From: Hirudo medicinalis
Taxonomy: Eukaryota; Annelida; Clitellata; Hirudinida; Hirudinidae
Direction: 5' to 3'
DNA length: 64,000 nucleotides
NCBI GenBank assembly: GCA_011800805.1
Contig: MPNW01000512.1
Coordinates: 22,780 to 86,779 of the forward strand
Shown: piece after piece, positions 27,010 through 40,196 of the stretch
Layout of the letters: every line of letters starts with the position of its first letter
Position numbering within the stretch: position 1 is the stretch's first letter
Made by a program: the position numbers and the translations under genes
The notes under the pieces: generated by a model
Database searches by the model: none
The model's input: only the letters and a program-made list of their open reading frames with translations
Told to the model about the DNA's origin: nothing

Positions 27010-27140
27010 CTTCACTTTTAAACCGAACTTCGTGCCCGGCATCATAATCTAAACCTGCCTCATCGTCGTCGTCGTCGTCGTCTATCTCGACGGCCCATTT
27101 ATTAATGATCAAACAATGACGTCACATCCTGTGCCGCCAT
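27010..27140 (-). CDS. Exon-like stretch, possible first exon with a frame break
   Basis: On the minus strand ATGGCGGCACAGGATG (27140 downward) opens MAAQDVTSLFDH and stops. Shifted by one base, the sequence continues INKWAVEIDDDDDDDEAGLD then YDAGHEVRFKSE, ending at a plausible GTGATA donor (27009). The acidic run, codon use and good ATG context suggest a real first exon with a 1-base error or mutation. No downstream exon could be linked. Family not recognised. Confidence 0.3.
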
Positions 27141-27239
27141 CTTGAGGAGTGTCAAGTGTGATGAATCACCAACTCACAGTTATCTCATCAATCCGGAAAG
27201 AAAACATGAACGATAAATGTTGAACAGCAAGGAATAACG

Positions 27240-27425
27240 GATATTATTTTAATAATAAAATTGTATTTATTATGACTTTAACAAAAACAACAACATTAGT
27301 AATAACAATAATAATAATAATATTATTTTAATATTAAAATTGTTATTATTATGACTTTAAACAAAAACAACAACATTAATAATAACAATAATAATAACAA
27401 CAACAACAACTATTACAACAACAAT

Positions 27426-27469
<44 letters not shown>

Positions 27470-27480
27470 GCCAACAATGG
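27240..27480. repeat. Tandem about 90-bp duplication and (AAT)n tract
   Basis: A segment containing TTATTATGACTTTAA-CAAAAACAACAACATT occurs twice in direct orientation (about 27240-27330 and 27325-27420), followed by AAC and about 14 AAT triplets to 27470. Pure low-complexity sequence. A single n lies at 27845. Confidence 0.75.
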
Positions 27481-28410
27481 TTTGAAGACAGGTTGTGAGC
27501 TTGTGTCAGGTAAATGAACTTTCAGGTTGTCTTGTTCCAGGTGCTCCTCTCGAAATTTAATTCAACTTAAAACATTCAAATTCAACAATTCAACTTAAAA
27601 CATTCAAATTCAACAATTTGTTGAATAAGAAGTTGTTAAATTTTTGTTGCAGTTGAAATTTTCCAACTATGCCGTTTGTTGTTGTTAAATATTTTAAAAT
27701 ATATAAAAATGTCTTGAACGCTCATTTTCAAATTTTTTTTTTAAATATTTAAAAAAAATTATTTTAAAAATAATTTACAAAATTTATAAATTTCATAAAA
27801 TTATAATTAAATTATAATTAAAATTTTTTTTTTTATAAAATTGTNATAATTAAATTATAAGTAAAATATAATTTTTTATAAAATTGTTTATAAAAAAGTT
27901 GGCAACCTTTTCGTATGATAAGATAACATACGTTTCCAGTTTCAATTCGTAGAAATTTTCTGCTTGGAAAACTTTTGGAAAAATCACCTCCAGTGATGTC
28001 CGTTTCCATGGAAATGCCTCATGGGATCGCGTGGGTGGGAGAGGAGGAACCTGGGACTGAATTCATTCTTTCATTCCAAGAAATCCGGAGATAAATTAAG
28101 ACATGGAAGTTGCCAGGTTTTTATTTGCTTAAAAAATACCTTTGCCGCTCAAACGTAATTACAACTATAATTATATTTTATGTAATAAACGAGGCTGTTA
28201 AGTATTAATTAATTAAAGGTAATTAATCATTATCAACAAATTAAAATTATAAATAAATCGTAGTAATAGTAATAATTATAATAATAAATAGCTTCAATCG
28301 AACACACAACCAATATATAAAAAATCAATCGATCGACCAAGGTCAAATGTCCAAGATTTATTCAGAGAATGCCGAAATCTCGCCAATAAGTTTTGTTTGT
28401 TCTTAATTAG

Positions 28411-28520
28411 GAGGCCTTTTGTGGAGAGACAAGGATGAATTACTGAGGAAATTAGCTGGAGGTGACGGAAGTGAATTGTCGGACATGGATGAATTAGTAG
28501 AGGATTCATCATCATGTCAT
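28411..28520 (+). CDS. Exon-like stretch of unknown family
   Basis: After a convincing acceptor (TTGTTCTTAATTAG ending at 28410), the frame reads GLLWRDKDELLRKLAGGDGS, then ELSDMDELVEDSSS, before running into a CAT/CGT microsatellite. The acidic, Leu-rich composition looks like protein. No neighbouring exon could be linked, so it may be an isolated exon or chance. Confidence 0.25.
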
Positions 28521-31500
28521 CATCATATCATCGTCATCGTCGTTGTCGTCACAGTCGTCGTCATCATCCTAATCATCATCATCATCGTCGTCAAGATAAA
28601 TATTTGTTCACGAATTGTAAATTATTTAAAAATAATTATTAATTTAAGTACAACTAATTATGATTTAATTATAATAGGAGTAATTACGGCTGTCATTCAG
28701 CCTTAACAGATGGAGAGTGATTTGAGCAAACATAACTCTTAGTTTAGTTATGAAAAGCATATATATATTTATATTAAATATATTATATATAAAATGTATT
28801 TATAGCTTCAAATTATAAAATTAAAATATGATAAAATTATACCTTATTTGCGTGACTAAATAAATTTATTTATCCACATAAATTACAAATTTTTTTGAAT
28901 TAATTTGAAAACAATTAATTCCAAAACTCAAGTCGCACAAAAGAAGAAGCATGAGCGAGACTATTACTATTCACCGGTGTACTTCTCGAAATAAGATCCT
29001 CTTCAACTCTTAAAATCGTGAAATTTGTTTCTTTTAATTAAAAATAAATGATTTTATTATTTTTACCTAAACATATTTTCACCTTTTCAACAAAATGAAG
29101 AAGGTTTTTCTTTAAAAAAAAATTGAATCATTAAATTTGAGCAGACGTGAATTTGAACGCATTTTGACGACATCCCCGGTGTTTGCACTTCTTGAGAATA
29201 AAAGGAGCGTAAAAATAAAAACATGAAACAATATTTTCCATATATATTCCATAATTTTCCATAAATATTTCCAATATTTCCATCAGATAATTTCAAGATT
29301 ACAACCTGAGTGAAAATATCAATGAATCTACTTGGAATCATTCTGAAACAGAATAATTTTGAATATTGTCCATTTTTTTGATGGAATACTTTCCTTATCC
29401 ACGAAGATGCCAGGCAAAGAAACAGCAATAACTCACATGTCCTGGAAACATCTTCTTTGCCAACAGAATTCCTCATAAAGAAGACTTAGGCAAAGTCTGT
29501 GGAAAATTGACTCTGAAATGTTTTTCTCTTCAATGAAATGAGGCCATTTGTGAGACAATCAGCAGGATATCATTAAGTCGACATTTCTGACAACTATTGT
29601 TGGTGTTCAAGTCAGTAATTGGATTTTTCTGAACACATCAACAATCAACTTTCTGCGACTGCAATTAAAATGCTAAATAACTTTAAATAATCACGTAATA
29701 ATGTCATTGGACAAATTACTAATAATGAAGATAACCAGTGCACAAGAGACTTTCAAGCTTCAAGAGACACTTTTAAATTCTCTTTTCGCGATAGGATTGT
29801 CAAGCTTTAATTGTTGTTTGAAATTACAAATAATTCCTAAATAATTAATAATCTGCGATGGGCGAGGTTTTCGTTTTTGATTTTTTCATTTCTGAATTGC
29901 GTTCAAAATGTGTCAGTTATGACTTAAATAAATAATAAAACAATAATAATAAATAATAAAACAATAATAATAAATAATAAAACAGTAATATTAAATAATT
30001 ATTAATAAATAATTAATAATAAAACAATAAGATGACAACAACTTGACCCGCAAGTTAAGCCCTCAGCCATGATTACGTCATCAATAATCAATATTGAATA
30101 ATCGATAATATCTAGTTCACCCCTAACAAGGAATTAATGCACAGAATCAATGATCATAATTCATCAACGTTGAGCATATTTTAAGGCAGTATTTTTTTTA
30201 TTTCTCGACATCAAGTTCAGGATTGAAACAGGTTGACGATGACACATTCTACAGACATCAGGAGGAGAACATTTTAGTTCATTGAAGGACAGAACATCTA
30301 TTCTCTTTCGGACTGAAAAACATTTCAGTTAATAGTTTAGTTAATTTCAACTACAAAAAAAACTTATTTGTAATAATATTGTTATTATTACTATTAATAA
30401 AAATTTTATGATAAAAAGCATGGACAAGTTGCTGATTGCGTGAACAAACACGACGACATCACGGATCGTCATTTTAAGGCAAGCTTCTTTCCTGCGCTCC
30501 ACCAAGACGACTTTTGACGTTTTTATAAAATAAAAATATAAACTGAAGCTACAGTTATTTTTTAGAATTTGTAGTTTCAATGATTTGAAATTTAATATTA
30601 GGATTTTAATATTTCTTTAAGGCTGAAATTAATAATAATAAGAATAATAATAATTAAGCTTCCTGCCTTTTAGATAAATCTTTCGTAGATGTTAACGACG
30701 CAACCAAACGAGAGCTAACCAACACGTTTGGTGCTAACGTGAGAATGCAGATTGGAAATTATGCTCGAATAATTCAAACTAACAAATAACTTACCTTAGG
30801 AAGACATGATAATAGTACATTAATATTAATAGTTTAAATTAATCATTGAAAAAATGTCTCGTGTTTGTTTATTAAAACATTTTGAAATTATTTAAACACA
30901 AACTTTGTTAAAAATATTACCTTATTTTAATAGCTTGGGAAAATTAAAAATTCAAAACACTAAAATGGTTTCTCATGAAATTCCTCTAGACATAATTACC
31001 TTTATCATGATGGTGATGATGATGATGATGAGAATTAGTTAATTAATTACGGAAAAGTTTTGTAATGCTTGAAAATATTTTGAAGTTTTGTTTCAGGCTT
31101 GAAGTGCTCATAATATGCTGATTTGATCATCTCTGAGGAATCACCACATTTTCATTCTTTGTTTCGGCAGTAAAAGTTTTAATTCTTTTATTTTAAAATA
31201 TTTCACTTTATTATTTCACTTTCACTTTTTTGGGCACATAATAAATGAAGTGGATTTTTAAAGATGTTTCTTCTACTGAGTTCAAATGAGTGATCTTTTA
31301 TTATCGGAGGTTCTCACAGTTCTCCCATTTTATTTCAAAATGTATGTTGTTGTTTTTTATTGCAATAATTAAAATAATTTCATCGTTGAAATTTTATTTC
31401 AAAAGGTTAAATTAAGTCATCTGGTTATTATGACTTTTGTGCTGACAAACAAAAATTAACAAAGATTTATTCCAAACTCCTTAAAATTGACATCAACTTC

Positions 31501-32812
31501 AAAATTAAAAAGATGTCACAAAACATTGTTTCAAAATGGATTTGAAATCCATTTAAATATTTGAAATGATTACGATTTATTCAAATTTATAAATTCATAT
31601 TTGTCAAATGGAATAAATATATAAATAAAAAAATAAATATGATGCTTATTTGAAAATGATATTTCACAACTGAAAAAAAAATGATATTTTCACAATTGAA
31701 ATATAATTTACAACACAGAAATATGAAGCGTTACTTTTTTTTGTATAGAATTCCTGGAAAAGCACTGAATCAATTTGACATTAAATCATCGTCCTTATTT
31801 CAGCGACACTTCTGTTTCGAATCTTCCGACAATATTCCATGTTTGCGGGTGTTTTTCATTTCATGTTTAAATTTGAAAAACAATTTTGTCGTAAAATGTT
31901 TAAATTTTACTTCCGAGTAAACTTTTTAACCTTTAACCTTTTCATTTATTTATTTACAAAGTTGAGGTCTGTTTAAAGCGAATGTGAGACTTGAAAGTTA
32001 TTTCAGAGACACCTGATAATGATTGTTTACATTCGATTATGCGACCAAGTAACCGGACCAAGCGATCTTGTGATTGTTTTCATGCGAATGCATAAATACG
32101 TGATTAACTGATGATGGTCGTCAAATAAAAACTCCCGAAGCTTGTAGAAGTTCGCATGGGAAGGAATCCATAAAATAATTACTTATGGGAGCTGTATGTT
32201 CTGGACAAAAAAATGTTCATCCGTCCGTCCATCCATCCATCGTCAACTGAGTCATCATATTTAAAGGAAGATTCAGAGTGAGTAATGAGATGACTAAGCC
32301 ACCGACGAGGTGATGACGACGCCGACGATATAATCGTCGATAATGATGACATCCATCCCTAAAAGATCAATAATCGACCTCATTTAGAATCGAAGGCACA
32401 TTTAAGCTTAAAATCAACTAAACCAAACCTCACACAACAAAATGCGTCCTAACAACAAACTCACACGCATGTGTCAAGCATGACACTGAACAGACGAAGG
32501 TACACGACCTTGCACGACATTCTATCCAATGTACAAATGGTTATTTGTGGAGTTTGAGCATCATTTTTAATAAAATTAAAGAACAAACTACTTACGAAAA
32601 CTTTCTAAGGAAGGACATTATGCATTTCTTCATATTTTAAACTTAAGATATTATTTTTAAAATGTGGACCGTCGTGATAATTTTTCTAGCGCTGTGTTTC
32701 AGTTACATGACGCTACCACGTGTTGAATTAAAGCATTAAAACCAAGAAGTGTTTGAAAAATAAAAAGAAAACTACTTCGTAGAGGTTAAAAGTTCAAAGT
32801 TTAATGCCGAGG
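28521..32812. other. AT-rich region without recognisable gene
   Basis: Contains a CAT/CGT microsatellite (28500-28600), a 20-bp AATAATAAAACAATAATAAT-type tandem (about 29930-29995), and scattered short ORFs. The longest is a 129-codon minus-strand ORF at 29087-29476 with no recognisable domain. Nothing can be supported as a gene. Confidence 0.45.
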
Positions 32813-34190
32813 TCAGCCGTAAAAAGAGTGGACTTTGTTGATGCGAACGGAGGAGTAGTTGATCGACCTCATGTCGATCCTCGAGGAGTTCTTTTCCTTC
32901 GGCGAGCAGCCCATAATGCGACGAAAAATGTCCTTCCAGTGCTTCATGAAACCGCAGTAGACGAAGAAGTTGCTGGCAAAGTTCAGAGCCGTGGTGAACT
33001 TGGTGACGAGAACGGCCATCTGGTAAGCCTTCCTGTCCAGGATCAACGCAATGGACTTGATGACCATCGACGGGCACACGAGAAAAAGGAAGGAGGTTTC
33101 CATGACGACGACCATGATAGTGATCCTGGTGCAACCGTAGCGATGGCCTTTGAGCAGTTTTTTCGCCCTGTTGCGGAGGAGGATGACGACGAGGCTGACG
33201 TTGGTGAAGGTCAAGGACACGAGGGGAAGGAAGGTGTCGAAGAAACTCAAGAGGATGAAGTAAGTCAGCTTGAGCCTGTCGCTAGCGAAGAGTGACGAAG
33301 GCATGACGGAATAAACGCAACTGGAGGTACTGGATTGGGTGACAGATTCATTAGAGATGAAGGAGGAAACGTGTTAGATTTAGATGAACAACATTTTTAA
33401 TCATCTCATAAATCGAAGCGGTCAGAATTTGGCACGAAAATTGATGGAATGTTTGACGAATTTCAAGACCGAACGCCGCATTTCGCAGGTGAACAAACTC
33501 TGACATGATTTACGGGGCTTGTTCGTTCAATCAAAACAACTTCAAAATTAAATTTCAAACGAAATCGGACCTTTTTAAAGGCTGAAAAATAGGAACTCAC
33601 CCTGATTTGGAGAGAATGCAGTTTTTCTTTGAGAAGTTGTTGGAGAAGAAGAGGGGCAAGTTGAAAAGCAGGGCAATTAACACGATGATGACGGATGATG
33701 CAACGTTGTTTCTGAGTTTGAGGAACTGACGAGCATAAATCGGGTGCCACACTGCCAGGAACCTCTCAGAGGAGATGACAACCATAATCCAAGAACTGGA
33801 AAATATGAAGAGGTTACCCAGAGGCTGTGAGAGGATTCCACGGTAGAAGAACTGGTAGATTTCAAATCCCTTCGGCAGTAGGCTGGGAGGAATCATGCTG
33901 AGGAAGCAGATAATGCAGAACAAAAGGTCAGAGGTTGCGAGGGCAAGGAGACCAGCATAGGCAGGTTTTTCCAGAGATTCGATGTTCCTGCTCATTTGGG
34001 AGAATTTGTAGGAAAGTACGACAATGCTGAGGGTGTTGCCCAGAGCTCCGAGGAGGAGAACGATGGAGGTTGCGTAGTGGAAAGGAACCCTGATGACGTC
34101 GATGAAGGACTCTTGTTTGAACTTGAAGTCAGTGATGTTCATTTCCATGTGGAACCTTTCCAGCGTCAGGAAAGACGTGGTGTTGAACAT
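32813..34190 (-). CDS. Rhodopsin-family GPCR, FMRFamide/neuropeptide-receptor-like (paralogue 1)
   Basis: Two minus-strand exons, 33601-34190 and 32813-33329, joined in phase 2/1 (GG|T), give 368 aa. TM1 carries the GN pair (GALGNTLSIVVLSY), TM2 the Asp (LALATSDLLFCII), and TM3 ends VVISSERFLAVWHPIYA, i.e. ERF in place of DRY. TM5 is FFDTFLPLVSLTFTNVSLVV, TM6 ETSFLFLVCPSMVIKS. TM7 ends ALNFASNFFVYCGF, an N-xx-Y-C form typical of peptide receptors. The N-terminus has NxT/NxS sites (MFNTTSF, MNITDF). It presumably sits in the plasma membrane and couples to G proteins; the ligand is unknown. Its paralogue lies at 48284-50679 on the same strand, with the intron at the same place (extracellular loop 2). 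Confidence 0.9.
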
Positions 34191-34584
34191 CTTCTAGAGT
34201 TTTGAAGTTCTCAGGAAAATATTATAATTAATATTGAATTGTTTAAAAATGTTTGTGTTTCAGTAACAATGTGATTACGGGATTACGAACTGAATCGATA
34301 ACATACCTATTATTTGACAATTATTATTTAAACAATTGTTAGAGCACAATAGAAAGTCAGTCATCCTAATCGTAGGTTGGCGACGAGAGGTGGTCTCAAA
34401 TTTGGACCAAATGCGTGGCTTTATAAGGATGCCTCATTGATCGCATTTCGCAGAATGAGATTGTCCTCTGAAATGCCTTTCAACATTTTATGACCATTTT
34501 TGTTTTAAAGTTATTTATTTTTTATATTCAAAAACTCACGCTTCAGCGTATATTATTTGACGATGCGGTTGCAACCATGGCGTA

Positions 34585-34590
34585 TTAATA

Positions 34591-34622
<32 letters not shown>

Positions 34623-34760
34623 GCGTTAATATTATTATTGAGTTATTATTATCATTGCGTTATCATTATTATTGCGTTCTTATTATTATTATTATTTATG
34701 TTATTTTTAAAATTATACTATTGATATTATTATTGTTGTTGTTGTTGATGTGGTTGTTGC
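34585..34760. repeat. (ATT)n / (GTT)n microsatellite
   Basis: Interrupted ATT triplets with TTGCGTTATT interspersions, passing into GTT triplets near 34735-34760. Upstream of GPCR 1. Confidence 0.85.
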
Positions 34761-35689
34761 TGCTTAAATTTGTCACGTTCGTGTGTTAATTATTTTGTAA
34801 TTATAAATACAAAGAAATTTTTTTGATTATAATTAAAATACAATTTAATTTATTTATTTATTTATTCTCCATCCGACACAAATTGAGACCAACATTGAAT
34901 AGTAACTCATAATTATTCGTTACTGAATATATTTTATGAATATTTCTTTTGCCCTAAATATTAGCACTGCTGAGATATTTGAGATTTGAAAGTTTAAAGA
35001 ATATTGAAACTTTAAAATCATCTTTTTCTTTTAAGTTATTAAATTTCTTGAGAATTAAAAAATGACTTGGTCATTCAACACCTTATTTACTTGAAGCCAT
35101 TCTAATTAATTTCATAAGACACCTGTTAACAGGTGTTAACGATCACGTCTGACAGTTTTTTGTCGTCTTTCGCATAATTTCTTGTTGGACCATGTTTGTC
35201 ATGTTTGTGTTCACGTGGATGTTAACATGTTTATCCCCAAAAAATAATGAACTGATCGTTAGGATTTACCAATGGTGTTTACAGCTTACCGTTGTAATAA
35301 TATTTATTTACTTAATTGTGATTTTCAAATAGATTTAATGGATATTGCTTGATAAAGCATGATTGCATTGATAAAGCTTGATGTTCAATGTGAGTTCTAA
35401 GCAAATTTTTTTAGAGGAAGGTATTTAAATATAACGATTAAGTATTATTATCATAATATTGCTTTTATGTGAGCCTAATTGCACTTAATATTCGGTAGAC
35501 TTCAGTGATAAATTCTTATCAAGTGATAAATTCTTATCGGATGCAGGTTCTACAAACGACTTCCTCAAACGAATGAAATGTAATTTTTTTTTAGAATTTC
35601 GAATCGAGAAATTTGTTTTTAGCCGATCTTTTGAGTGCCTCATCAATCCGAATGGGATGTGAAGGCACTTTTTAATCGATCTACCATTT

Positions 35690-35775
35690 ATATAGCGCCC
35701 CTACCCAAGGGAGGTGCAGGCTGGGTTGCGAACACGACACATTACGACCGCATGCAGAACGCAACCCATTCCTGC
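35690..35775. repeat. Dispersed repeat copy A
   Basis: Shares CCCTACCC, GGTGCAGGCTG, GTTGCGAACACGACACATTA and CGAC with the copy at 47250-47325, in the same orientation. It is preceded by TTTATATAGCGCCCCTACCC. Probably part of an interspersed element; the ORF running downstream (to 35923) ends FRKHLQFLVKA and could be a LINE tail, but this is weak. Confidence 0.6.
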
Positions 35776-36564
35776 ATATAAATTGAATTATTTAAGTATT
35801 TCAGAGAAACTGTGCTTTAAAATAAACATTTTACTAAGAAATAACAAATTAAGAAGAGGTTTCCTGACATCATTAAACATTAAGACATTTAGAAAACACC
35901 TTCAATTCCTTGTTAAGGCATGAATATTGCAACATTACCAGCTAAAGCTCTTTCACGATTCCATACCTACACGTGTGCTGTACTTGGAAATGGGAGAACA
36001 AAACTCACTTGGGTGTTCTTCAAAAACTCGAACATTAAATAAACATAAAACAGTTTACGAGGAAGTTAAGAAGTTGAAAAACAAATTTATAACGATCAGG
36101 TGAACCAAAACATGTAACATGTGCCTTACCTGGCCACAGGTGGTTACTGCTTTGCATCTTTTGCACTTATTGCGTAATTATTACTGTATTATGTTTCTTA
36201 TTTATTAATAGTTAGTACATTTATTTATTTAATATTTTTTCGAATACGAGTAGTTAATGCGACAATGGATGAAATGAGTCATTAATTTTAAATTGAAAAT
36301 AAAAATAATTCTCAACAGGCTGAAGAACTGAAATGCCACGAATAATTAGCAAAAAAATACTCCGCCATTTTTTTTTTTACATTTCGAGTAAATTAATTAT
36401 TTAAGATGAGATTTATTTTCCGAACATTTATTTTCCGAGCAAAATGACATCTGATTTTGCAGCAATTGAATCCAGAAACTCTGACATTGGGATGCAGGAT
36501 ACGATGTGTGTGTTATCTTGTCAAATTAGATCTACTTAGCACAGATGCCCATGTAAGTCTCTCT

Positions 36565-36604
36565 CTGTGTGTATGTATGTGTGTGTGTGTGTGTGTGTGT
36601 GTTT
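36565..36604. repeat. (GT)n microsatellite
   Basis: GTGTGTATGTATGTG followed by about 14 GT dinucleotides. The 34.2-37.3 kb region has no recognisable gene apart from repeats. Confidence 0.9.
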
Positions 36605-37509
36605 TGTGGATGTGAAAATGAATGTTGTGATGAACTACAAACCATTACCGATTGATCACCAAAACATCTAAATCTTTTAAAAGATGACGAATTCATTCAT
36701 GCATGCATCTCGATACCTTCTTCACTTTTAATAATTCTATAATTAAATTATTTCTGAGGATAGACTCGAATGAAAACGAGTGGACGAAGGAAACCGATCC
36801 ATGCATCAAGTATGTTGTAGAGCATTTCGCAATATTAATTTGCAAGCGAAAAACTGTTTTCCATTGCTGGGATAACAGGAAATTCCAGATTGAGATCAAT
36901 TTTAACTCAATTTTCCTTGGATGCTCGAAGAAATGGAGTCGCGTTGAATATAAAATTTATCGGATTTGCCTGAAATTAAAAATAATATATCAAATAAATT
37001 ACGTTTTTATTATTATTAAACTTACATGCACTTGATTAAAAACAGTTTCTAATAGTTTTAACTTAATTGTCATATTTTTATACAAAAGCCTGTTAACATC
37101 AGCGAACCACAAATAACAAAGTTGATTTATACAGATTATGTTAATGAAGTCATTAACATGCAAACCTCACAAATCCTTCACGTTTCTCATTCGCTGATCT
37201 CCAAGCTGTTGAATATGCAAGGTTGCTTATTATTTATGGACGTTGTGGAATTATGGAGTTAAAATTATATCTGTACTTGAAAATATTTCCAGTTATATTC
37301 ACACATTAACCGCAATTTAGATTTTTAAATTTATTGAAATCGCCATTTAAACTCCAATTTTAATGTCCCAATTTCGCAGAAGTTGCAATAAATTAGACAA
37401 GAATTTCGTCGAAAATTCGCATTCAGCGGAAATAGAAGTTCAGAATGTGAGGTTAAGAATAACCTTCTTCAGGATGTTCTCACGTATCGTTCCGCATCAA
37501 CAATCGAAA

Positions 37510-37690
37510 CATCAACTAATCCGACAACTCATCTCAACAATTCATCTCAACAACTCATCTCAACAACTCACCTCAACAATTCATCTCAACAACTCATTTC
37601 AACAACTCACCTCAACAATTCATCTCAACAACTCACCTCAACAATTGATCTCAACAACTCATCTCAACGATTCATCTCAACAGCAAACCA
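37510..37690 (+). repeat. 13-bp minisatellite inside an open frame
   Basis: About 13 copies of a 13-bp unit, TCAACAAYTCAYC. Because 3 x 13 = 39 nt, one frame stays open and repeats a 13-residue unit (LTSTIHLNNSSQQ). The ORF (37363-37797) has no other protein-like feature, so it is treated as repeat rather than gene. Confidence 0.8.
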
Positions 37691-38139
37691 CTCTTCCCGC
37701 TCCAACTCAACCTCGTTTCAGTCTAAAAATTGTCCCCAGATGTCGTCTGGAAAACAATTTGGATGCACGTCATCGACACGGGAACAATGTGACCTAACTG
37801 AGTTCAATTAGATGAGGAATTAGTGTCATCCATATTTAATATGTTATTGTTTTTAATAATTTGTTTAATAATTATTTGATTACCACATTAGTTAATGTTG
37901 TCAATGTTGTCCGCAATTCAATTGATTGCAATAATCATTTATGTGACATCTTGTGATATTAATAATGCTGTTTTAAAAACTAAATCCTAGTGATATTATT
38001 TATTTAATCAAAATAAATCACTTATTTGTATTTAAATTCTTTTTCATAATTAAATTCATAACAAATAATTAAATTAAGATTTCCAGTAATATTAATTTCG
38101 TGGCGTATTATTGGCGTAATTTCTCGCATACGCCGCTAT

Positions 38140-38640
38140 ATAAATTCAAAAACAACCATCACTTTGTACTACTCCCTCATATATCCACATCTAAATTATT
38201 TCAACTTAATCTGGGCATCCAATTACTCCACCAATTATCCACTACCTTACATCCGTTACTTGTTCTTCCAAAAACATTTCTGTGTGTTGCATTATGCTTA
38301 GCTTGCAATACTCACGCAGAGTCTACTTTTAAACAATTAAAGGTACTTTAAAGTCCATGAAATAAATCACTTTCATGCAGGTATTCTCGTGTACAAACCA
38401 GATCACCATGTGTTGCCTCTTCCATTCGATCCTCTATTTTCGAAGACATCATCCGTGCATTCGTACAAAGTGCGTTCATCTCAAAATTAGTTCAGACCTG
38501 TTTTTATTAAATCCAATTTCAAACGTCACTCGATTCTTTGCCAGGGACCAAGAATATATGCTAGGATTCCATTAAATATTAATAATCAGCCAAACTTATA
38601 TGCTTTCAAACGTCTGTTTAAACAGCTCGTCATCGACTCA
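38140..38640 (+). mobile_element. Decayed LINE RT C-terminal fragment, same family as 25694-26170
   Basis: Forward frames, with shifts, give YYSLIYPHLNYFNLIWASNY, then PLPFDPLFSKTSSVHSYKVR, FRPVFIKSNFKRHSILCQGP and LYAFKRLFKQLVID. These match, block by block, the minus-strand ORF at 25694-26170 (YYSLIYPYLTYCNIAWASNY, SSFNNMFSKSSDIHS, SICCQGP, SLFKSRLKKYIL). Several stops and frameshifts show it is dead. Confidence 0.78.
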
Positions 38641-39027
38641 CCACTGTTTCTTCAACTTACTGAGTTCAATTCAACACTATCATTTACTTCAACCATTAAG
38701 TCATGTCTCCTGTTGGACGTCTGTTGGGAATCCTCACTGAGGACGTTCCTTTCTGGTTATCACTTCTTCAGTCTTTAGTTGGTTTATTTTCATTCGTGAA
38801 TTGTGATCTTGCTGATATTATGTCACATCATATCATGTCTCATCACATCACATCACATCACATTACATTATATTATATTATTTTTTTTTCAATGAATATT
38901 ATTTTTTAAACAGATCCTTAAATAATTTCTGAAACAAATCCATAGCATTTTATTTCTGATTGAAAATTTTATCAGAATTAATAGAAATGATTGGAAGTCA
39001 AATAAGGAAGGACGAGCAGTGGATGAA

Positions 39028-39091
<64 letters not shown>

Positions 39092-39262
39092 NTACTAATA
39101 ATAATAATAACAATAACAATATTAATAATAATAATAATAACAATAATAATAATAACAACAATAATAATAATAATAACAATAATAATAATAATAACAATAA
39201 TAATAATAATAACAATAATAATAGTTAATTTATAATTTGCCATTTGCATAGCGTCAGAGGCA
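39028..39262. repeat. Long (AAT)n tract with mini-element tail, containing a contig-join n
   Basis: About 200 bp of AAT/AAC triplets (n at 39092), followed by AGTTAATTTATAATTTGC, CATTTGCATAGCGTC and AGAGGCA. The tail is the best match to the 61-bp insert at 14740-14800. Long Ile/Asn/Leu ORFs across it are artefacts of the triplet repeat. Confidence 0.8.
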
Positions 39263-40196
39263 TATTGAGTCATTTCCAGACAGATATACATCGATGCTCT
39301 TCCAACTCTTAATTACATGTAACAGTGGCTTTATTTGTTGTAATTTAAGCTTAATTACACAAATAATATAATATTACATAAATACATTAATTAATTATAT
39401 TGATACAAATATAACTACAATTATAACTAAAATATTTATAATAATAATTTTATTTTTGTAATAATTAATATCTCACATTAGTTCTTAGAATAAGGTTTTA
39501 TATTTTTAGATACCGCAATAAAAAAAAATAGAATAAAGTTTTTAGAAAAATGAAATTGGATGCGCGGATGATATTTTATTATTTGATATTGTGAGAAAGT
39601 TTTTAAATTGTTTTTGGCAATATTTTTCATTTTCAAGGAAACTCTCAAGTTTAATTCTCAGACGGCTTTCAACCATTTCAACCATTTCAACCATTTCAAC
39701 CATGTTCGATAAACTTTTTAAAAACTGAAAAATGTGGCAATTTTGTTTGCTTTTACAATTTAAAAATGAATGAGATGCAAATGTTGCGATTGAAATGTTC
39801 AACACGGCCTTAAATTTTTACAGTCGCTAATATTTAAATTCTTATCATTTGAATTTCATTTATTTTATTATGTGCACTTAACTGAAGAATTTCAAAGACC
39901 TTATCGTGTGATAATCACTCATGCATCATGTTGGACTACAATTGAACGATGCGAAAGCAATCCGATTGTGACTGCTTCGACATCATTACTTCTGTAATTT
40001 AAAACATAAATAAATGTTTCTCTTTGTTTTTTTTTATTCGTAGTTTTTGTAAATGAAATTATTGATAAAAAGGAATGAACGAGATTAAAAATTTACATTT
40101 ACATTAAAACTTAAATCAGACGTCGTTATTTATTAAATTCTAGGTTTGGAAGTTTTTATAACATTTTTTTTTGAGTTTGTAAGTATTACAACATTC

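Noticed and set aside
29087..29476. 129-residue minus-strand ORF
   Set aside because: No domain, no splice context and AT-driven composition; likely chance.
32804..33295. 163-residue forward ORF opposite GPCR 1 (and its equivalent at 48257-48775)
   Set aside because: Antisense shadow of the receptor exon; no family motif, while the minus strand has TM5-TM7.
38889..39291. Poly-Leu, poly-Ile and poly-Asn ORFs
   Set aside because: Translations of the AAT microsatellite in different frames.
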